Source of the DNA: Bordetella petrii
GTDB lineage: Bacteria > Pseudomonadota > Gammaproteobacteria > Burkholderiales > Burkholderiaceae_B
DNA: 64,000 bases
Direction of reading: 5' to 3'
Assembly: GCF_017356245.1 (NCBI RefSeq)
Contig: NZ_JAFMZZ010000001.1
Coordinates: 599-64,598 of the forward strand
The position numbers and the translations under genes were made by a program. Below are positions 59,356-64,000 of the stretch, in pieces. A model generated the notes under the pieces. It was not told where the DNA came from. It made no database searches and saw only the letters and a list, made by a program, of their open reading frames with translations. How positions within the stretch are numbered: position 1 is the stretch's first letter; every line of letters starts with the position of its first letter.

Positions 59356-61019
59356 CAGCCTGCCGCCGGCGGCGTGAAGTCGCGCGCGTGCGACTGGGCG
59401 CGCGGGTCCAGCCGGCAGTGCAGAATGGCCGGCTTGCCCGACGCCAGCGCGCGCTCGAAGGCCGGCGCGAAATCTTCCGTGCGCTCGACCCGCTCGCCAT
59501 GCCCGCCGAAGGCCACCGCCATGGCGGCGAAGTCCGGGTTGCGCAGCTGCGTGCCCACCACGCGGCCGGGGTAGTCGCGTTCCTGGTGCATGCGGATGGT
59601 GCCGTACTGGCTGTTGTCGAGCACGATCACAATGATGGCGGCCTGGTACTGGACCGCCGTGGCGAATTCCTGCCCGTTCATCAAGAAGCAGCCGTCGCCG
59701 GCGAAGGCCAGCACCGGGCGCTGCGGGAATTGCAGCTTGGCCAGCACCGCGGCCGGCACGCCGTAGCCCATGGAGCCGCTGGTGGGCGCCAGCTGGGTGC
59801 CGAACGTATGGAAGCGGTGGTGGCGGTGCAGCCAGCCGGCGTAGTTGCCCGCGCCGTTGCACACCATGGCGTCGCGCGGCAGGCGCTCGCGCAGCCAGGC
59901 CAGCACCTGGCCGTACTGGAAGTCGCCCGGCAGGGCGCGCGGCGTTTCGGTCCAGTCCAGATATTCGGCGTGCGCCTGGCCGGCGCTGCCCTGCCAGGCC
60001 GGCTGCGGCGGCACGGCCAGCTGCGCCAGCGCGGCGCAGAAGGCGCGCGGCCCGGCCTGGATGGCCAGCGCCGGCTGGTACACGCGGCCCAGTTCTTCGG
60101 CGCCCGGATGCACGTGTACCAGCTGCTGGCGCGGCACGGGGATGTCGAGCAGGGTGTACGACGAGGACGGCATTTCCGACAGCCGGCCGCCCACCAGCAG
60201 CACCAGGTCGGCCTGGGCCACGCGCGCTTTCAGGCGGGCATCCGGGCCGATGCCCAGGTCGCCCGCATAGCAGGGGTGATCGGCGGGGAACAGCGAGGCG
60301 CGCCGGAACGAGGTGGCCACCGGCAGGCCGGCGCGCTGCGCGAAATCGGCGAACTGCTCGCAGGCGGCGGCGTCCCAGCCCGAGCCGCCCAGCACGGCGA
60401 TGGGGTTGCGGGCCTGCGCCAGCAGGCCTTCGAGCGCCTGCAGGTCGGCCGGGGCGGGCCAGGCCTGGGCCGGCTCGACGCGCGGCGCGTCGGCCACCGC
60501 GCAGGTGTCGACCAGCATGTCTTCGGGCAGGGCGATCACTACCGGGCCGGGGCGGCCCTGCATGGCCACGCGGTAGGCGCGGGCCACCAGTTCGGGAATG
60601 CGCTCGGCGCGGTCGATCTCGACCACCCACTTGGCCATCGAGCCGAACATGGCGCGGTAATCGATTTCCTGGAAGGCCTCGCGCTCGCGCATCGACCGGT
60701 CCACCTGGCCGATGAACAGCAGCATGGGCGTGGAATCCTGCATGGCGATGTGCACGCCGTGGCTGGCGTTGGTGGCGCCCGGGCCGCGCGTGACAAAGCA
60801 CACGCCGGGCCGGCCGGTCAGCTTGCCATAGGCCTCGGCCATCATGGCCGCGCCGCCTTCGTTGCGGCAGATGACCACATCGACGCCGCTGTCATACAGC
60901 GCATCGAGAGCCGCCAGATAGCTTTCGCCGGGCACGCAGGTAACCCGTTCGACGCCCTGGCGCCGCAATTGATCGATCAGGATTTGCCCGCCGGTGCGGA
61001 CGGGGTGGCCATTGGTCAT
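59355..61019 (-). CDS. thiamine-diphosphate enzyme, acetolactate synthase/benzoylformate decarboxylase superfamily
   Basis: 554 residues from ATG at 61019. Pyr domain: GGQILIDQLRRQGVERVTCV then CRNEGGAAMMAEAYGKLTGR with the catalytic Glu54; FVTRGPGATNASHGVHIAMQ. Middle domain about 190-330. PP domain: SMGYGVPAAVLAKLQF and the ThDP motif GDGCFLMNGQEFATAVQY ending ..LDNSQYG. It acts on a 2-oxoacid, either decarboxylating or carboligating. No small subunit of acetolactate synthase is present, so it is a catabolic enzyme. Operon with the oxidase. Confidence 0.88.
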   Translation of the reverse strand: MTNGHPVRTGGQILIDQLRRQGVERVTCVPGESYLAALDALYDSGVDVVICRNEGGAAMMAEAYGKLTGRPGVCFVTRGPGATNASHGVHIAMQDSTPMLLFIGQVDRSMREREAFQEIDYRAMFGSMAKWVVEIDRAERIPELVARAYRVAMQGRPGPVVIALPEDMLVDTCAVADAPRVEPAQAWPAPADLQALEGLLAQARNPIAVLGGSGWDAAACEQFADFAQRAGLPVATSFRRASLFPADHPCYAGDLGIGPDARLKARVAQADLVLLVGGRLSEMPSSSYTLLDIPVPRQQLVHVHPGAEELGRVYQPALAIQAGPRAFCAALAQLAVPPQPAWQGSAGQAHAEYLDWTETPRALPGDFQYGQVLAWLRERLPRDAMVCNGAGNYAGWLHRHHRFHTFGTQLAPTSGSMGYGVPAAVLAKLQFPQRPVLAFAGDGCFLMNGQEFATAVQYQAAIIVIVLDNSQYGTIRMHQERDYPGRVVGTQLRNPDFAAMAVAFGGHGERVERTEDFAPAFERALASGKPAILHCRLDPRAQSHARDFTPPAAG

Positions 61020-61109
61020 GTGCAAGGTCTCGCTTTCAGGAGTGCGTTCGGAAATCGGCGCCCGCCGGGCTTGCCGGCGGGAAAAAGCAGTGTGCCGGCA
61101 GCATAACAC

Positions 61110-61162
61110 TTGACTGTATACAAAACAATATTCATCATATGTGGACAATTTGGTGTACAAAC
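61110..61162. promoter_or_regulatory. divergent control region with two GTRTAC sites
   Basis: TTGACT (61110-61115) can serve the plus-strand regulator. TGTATACAAAAC (61115-61126) and GTGTACAAAC (61153-61162) share a GTNNACAAA(A)C core spaced 38 bp. GTNNAC cores are typical of FadR-type binding sites. The area lies between the ThDP gene and the FCD regulator. Confidence 0.5.
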
Positions 61163-61204
61163 AAGCCAGGCCATCAGACCGTTTCCGTGCCGCCCGCCAC
61201 TGCA

Positions 61205-61951
61205 ATGAATTCCGCGCTATCCGATACGCCCGCCGCGCCCAGCCATGTCTACGATCGCATCAAGGCCATGGCCACCACCTTTCGCCTGCGGCCGGGCGAA
61301 CGGGTCAACGAGCTGGAACTGGCGCGCCAGCTGGGCGTCAGCCGCACGCCGGTGCGCGAGGCGCTGAACCGCATCGCCGCCGAAGGCTTCCTGGTGGCCA
61401 CCCACCACCGCGGCTATACCGTGCGGGCGCTGGACGCCCAGCAACTGATGGCCCTGTACGAATACCGGGCCACGGTCGAACTGGGGGTGGTGCGGCTGGT
61501 GTGCGCGCGCGCGTCCGACCAGGCGCTGGCCGAACTGGCCCGCTACGTCGAGGGCAGCCGCGACGAAGTCGAAACCGACGCGCAGGCGCTGCGCCTGCTG
61601 TCGCGCGACGAGGCGTTCCACGAGCACCTGGCCGCCCTGGCAGGCAACCCCGAATTCCTGCGCTCGGTGCGCTCGCTGAACGAGCGCATCCGCTTTCCGC
61701 GCTGGATCGACCTGAAAGCCCGCCGCAGCCAGACGCGCAACGACCACCCCGACATCGTGCGCGCCCTGCAGGCGCGCGATGTGGCCACGGTACAGGCGCT
61801 GATGAGCCAGCATATAGACAAGCACCTGGACCACGTCGTCGAGCTGGCGCGCGCCGGCTTTGCCGAGATCTACATGGGCAACGCGCTGGCCGACTATGCC
61901 GAATCGCGCTTCATTCAGGCCAGCAACGAATCGGCCGCTGCCGCGCCCTGA
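61205..61951 (+). CDS. GntR family regulator, FadR subfamily (FCD domain), 2
   Basis: 248 residues from ATG 61205. Winged helix: FRLRPGERVNELELARQLGV then SRTPVREALNRIAAEGFLVA. FCD domain: ALYEYRATVELGVVRLVCAR, DEAFHEHLAALAGNPEFLRS, LNERIRFPRWIDLKARRSQT and HPDIVRALQARDVATVQALM. Paralogue of the 57.2-kb regulator (shared NERIRF/NARIRF..RWIDLK/RWIDMK and ..GYAQIYMG / ..GFAEIYMG endings). Divergent from the ThDP-oxidase operon; likely responds to an acid intermediate. Confidence 0.92.
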   Translation: MNSALSDTPAAPSHVYDRIKAMATTFRLRPGERVNELELARQLGVSRTPVREALNRIAAEGFLVATHHRGYTVRALDAQQLMALYEYRATVELGVVRLVCARASDQALAELARYVEGSRDEVETDAQALRLLSRDEAFHEHLAALAGNPEFLRSVRSLNERIRFPRWIDLKARRSQTRNDHPDIVRALQARDVATVQALMSQHIDKHLDHVVELARAGFAEIYMGNALADYAESRFIQASNESAAAAP

Positions 61952-61991
61952 TCCTTTTCCGTCGAACCCTTACCCAGGATTCCCCTCCGCC

Positions 61992-62915
61992 ATGAAAGCT
62001 ATTTTTGTTGATGCCAATCCCACCCTGTCGGCCGTGGCCGAGCGGCTGCACCGCGCCGGCGACCTGCCGCTGACCATCAACCGCCAGCCCGACATCACCT
62101 CCGACCAGCTGCCGGGGGTGCTGGGCGATGCCGAGATTGCCATCATCGACCATACCCACCTGCCCACCGACATCGCGCGCCAGTGCGCCGGCCTGAAGCA
62201 CGTGGTGTTCCTGGGCACCGGCCCGCGCTCTTATATGAACCCGGAAGAGCTGGCCGAGGCCGGCATCCAGGTGCACATCATCAAGGGCTACGGCGACACG
62301 GCGGTGGCCGAATGCGCCTACGCCCTGATGTGGGCGGCGGCCCGCGGCTTCGGCCGCATGGACCGCGGCATGCGGGCCGGCAACTGGCTGCGTTCCGACG
62401 CCGTGCAGCTTACCGGCAAGACGCTGGGGCTGGTGGGCTTCGGCGGCATCGCGGCCGAAGTGGCGCGGCTGGCGGGCGGCGCCGGCATGGACGTCATTGC
62501 CTGGAACCGCAGCCCCAAGTCGCATCCGGGCGTGCGCTTCGTCGAGCTCGATGAACTGCTGGCGGCCAGCCACGTGGTGTCGATGCACCTGCTGCTGACC
62601 GACGAAACGCGCGGCATCATTTCGCGCGAGCGCATCGCGCGCATGCGCGACGGCGCCATCCTGGTCAATACCGCGCGCGGCGCGCTGGTCGACGAAGACG
62701 CCATGATCCAGGCGCTGGAGTCGGGCAAGCTGGGCCATGCCGGCCTGGATGTGTACGTAACCGAGCCCATGCCCGCGGGCCACCCCCTGACCCGGCTGGA
62801 CAACGTGACGCTGTCGGCGCATTCGGCCTTCCGCACGCCCGAGGCCAGCGACAACCTGATCCAGGCGGCGCTGAACCACTGCCGCCGCATCTCGGGCCAG
62901 GGAGAACAGCAATGA
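61992..62915 (+). CDS. D-isomer-specific 2-hydroxyacid dehydrogenase
   Basis: 307 residues from ATG 61992. NAD-binding LGLVGFGGIAAEVARLAG, catalytic Arg229 (NTARGALVDE), Glu258 (VTEPMPAGHPL), His277 (TLSAHSAF). Reduces a 2-oxoacid or oxidises a D-2-hydroxyacid. It sits between the regulator and the RidA gene with 4-bp overlap to the latter, so it is part of the same operon. Substrate unknown. Confidence 0.92.
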   Translation: MKAIFVDANPTLSAVAERLHRAGDLPLTINRQPDITSDQLPGVLGDAEIAIIDHTHLPTDIARQCAGLKHVVFLGTGPRSYMNPEELAEAGIQVHIIKGYGDTAVAECAYALMWAAARGFGRMDRGMRAGNWLRSDAVQLTGKTLGLVGFGGIAAEVARLAGGAGMDVIAWNRSPKSHPGVRFVELDELLAASHVVSMHLLLTDETRGIISRERIARMRDGAILVNTARGALVDEDAMIQALESGKLGHAGLDVYVTEPMPAGHPLTRLDNVTLSAHSAFRTPEASDNLIQAALNHCRRISGQGEQQ

Positions 62916-63262
62916 CCGCCATCACCCGGCTGGACCAGAACGCCCGCCGTTCGCGCGCGGTCATCCATAACGGCACCGTGTACCTGGCCGGCCACACGGC
63001 CGACGACCGCGGCGCCGACGCGGCCGGCCAGACGCGCCAGGTGCTGGCCAAGATCGACGAGATGCTGGCCGCCGCCGGCACCGACAAGTCCAAGGCGCTG
63101 AACGTCACCATCTGGCTGCAGCGCATGGCCGACTTCCAGGCCATGAACGAGGTTTACGATGCATGGATCGCGCCGGGCCAGGCGCCGGCGCGCTGTTGCG
63201 GCGCCATCGAGCTGGCGGCGCCCGACATCCTGGTCGAGATCATGGTCACGGCCGCGCTGTAG
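62912..63262 (+). CDS. RidA family protein (enamine/imine deaminase type)
   Basis: 116 residues. RidA fold with NARRSRAVIHNGTVYLAGHT at the start and the conserved Arg in APARCCGAIELAAPDILVEI. RidA hydrolyses 2-imino acids formed by PLP enzymes or oxidases to 2-oxoacids. Two cysteines next to the Arg are unusual. Overlaps the dehydrogenase gene by 4 bp. Confidence 0.9.
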   Translation: MTAITRLDQNARRSRAVIHNGTVYLAGHTADDRGADAAGQTRQVLAKIDEMLAAAGTDKSKALNVTIWLQRMADFQAMNEVYDAWIAPGQAPARCCGAIELAAPDILVEIMVTAAL

Positions 63263-63294
63263 GCGCGGCGGTTTTTCACACGGATCAAACAAGC

Positions 63295-64000
63295 ATGTCC
63301 AACGATCTTTCACAGGTGCCCGCTTTCCGGCGGGCCGGCCGCATCGCCAGCATCGCGGTGTCCGAGATTCTGCGCATCGGCGCGAGCGCCGCGCAGCTCA
63401 AGCGCGAAGGGCGCGATGTCATCGTGCTGGGCGCGGGCGAGCCCGACTTCGACACGCCCGACAACGTCAAGGAAGCCGCCATCCGCGCGGTGCGCGCCGG
63501 CGACACCAAGTACACGCTGCTGGACGGCACCCTGGCGCTGAAGGCCGCCATCGCGCGCAAGTTCGAGCGCGACAACGGCCTGTCGTACGGCCTGGACGAA
63601 ATCACGGTGGGGGCCGGCGCCAAGCAGGTCATCCACAATGCGCTGATGGCCACGCTGGATGACGGCGACGAAGTCGTGGTCGGCGTGCCTTACTGGACCT
63701 CGTACGCCGACATGATCGCCATTGCCGGCGGCAAGACGGTCGAGGTGGCCTGCCGCGAAGACAACGGCTTCCGCATGGCCGCGGCCGACCTGGAACAGGC
63801 CATCACGCCGCGCACGCGCTGGGTGATGCTGAATTCGCCGTCCAATCCCACCGGCGCGGCCTACGCCGAGGTCGACCTGCGCGCGCTGGCCGATGTGCTG
63901 CTGCGCCATCCGCACGTGTGGCTGATCTGCGACGACATCTACGAGCACCTGATCTACGGCGATTTCGCCTTCCGCACCATGGCGCAGGTCGAGCCGCGCC
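63295..64000 (+). CDS. class I PLP aminotransferase (aspartate aminotransferase family), partial
   Basis: About 235 residues from ATG 63295 run off the right edge. GAGEPDFDTPDNVKEAA, KYTLLDGTLALKAAIARKFE, VGAGAKQVIHNALMATLDDG, NSPSNPTGAAYAEVDL and CDDIYEHLIYGDFAFRTM are typical. The catalytic Lys lies beyond the window. Transfers an amino group between an amino acid and 2-oxoacid; 32 bp after RidA. With the neighbours it suggests amino-acid turnover through imine and 2-oxoacid. Confidence 0.92.
   Translation, partial: MSNDLSQVPAFRRAGRIASIAVSEILRIGASAAQLKREGRDVIVLGAGEPDFDTPDNVKEAAIRAVRAGDTKYTLLDGTLALKAAIARKFERDNGLSYGLDEITVGAGAKQVIHNALMATLDDGDEVVVGVPYWTSYADMIAIAGGKTVEVACREDNGFRMAAADLEQAITPRTRWVMLNSPSNPTGAAYAEVDLRALADVLLRHPHVWLICDDIYEHLIYGDFAFRTMAQVEPR

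Noticed and set aside
1..64000. tRNA, rRNA or tmRNA genes
   Set aside because: I scanned the gaps for cloverleaf-like or conserved rRNA/tmRNA stretches and saw none.

Overview
The window is high-GC, gene-dense DNA with many short ATGA overlaps. It most resembles a betaproteobacterium of the Alcaligenaceae (Bordetella/Achromobacter type). The basis is three Bug/TctC periplasmic binding proteins, a pair of DUF4148 secreted proteins, many LysR/GntR/TetR catabolic regulators and the kind of intergenic palindromes present. The species cannot be fixed from sequence alone. No rRNA, tRNA, transposase, prophage or CRISPR array was found.

Layout. 0-7 kb: a VOC protein cut by the window edge, a SulP anion transporter, an exported M20 peptidase, a YpeA-like acetyltransferase, a DUF3079 protein, an amidase and a class II aldolase-like protein. 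7.0-15.3 kb: the complete potassium-uptake operon kdpF-A-B-C with its two-component system kdpD-kdpE. It is preceded by a 32-residue small membrane protein gene, a 12-bp leader hairpin and phased direct repeats that look like KdpE sites. 15.4-24.6 kb: mixed housekeeping genes (YceI, a YqjE-like pair, CGNR regulator, Asp-nucleophile alpha/beta hydrolase, thiopurine methyltransferase, DUF488, XRE-cupin regulator, GNAT, two disordered proteins, DMT exporter, AraC regulator, nitronate monooxygenase). 24.7-27.8 kb: three translationally coupled membrane-anchored proteins facing one polytopic membrane protein, all of unknown function. 27.9-32.3 kb: GNAT and VOC genes, the 3' tail of a lost outer-membrane receptor, and a TetR gene coupled to a PEP-synthase-like enzyme with rifampicin-phosphotransferase domain order.

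32.5-41.3 kb is a respiratory nitrate reductase operon, narG-H-J-I, followed by a parvulin-type isomerase and narK. 41.4-49.8 kb holds catabolic genes around a LysR regulator: an old-yellow-enzyme family reductase and a Bug protein on one side; a maleylacetate-reductase-like alcohol dehydrogenase, a TauD-type dioxygenase, an FAH-family hydrolase, another Bug protein and an FMN alpha-hydroxyacid oxidase on the other. 50.0-57.1 kb contains an HD phosphohydrolase, three TetR regulators, a class I fumarase-type hydratase with a Bug protein and a GntR regulator, and two DUF4148 genes that share operator-like palindromes with the neighbouring TetR gene. 57.2-64.0 kb is an amino/keto-acid catabolic island: two paralogous FCD-type GntR regulators, a ThDP enzyme overlapping a D-amino-acid-dehydrogenase-like oxidase, and a 2-hydroxyacid dehydrogenase, RidA protein and aminotransferase.

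The most distinctive non-coding signal is a dispersed palindromic element with four copies (about 22.5, 29.0, 41.3 and 49.9 kb). Three copies are two hairpins flanking an asymmetric spacer that occurs in both orientations; one copy is a single perfect hairpin. One copy directly abuts the truncated receptor gene.
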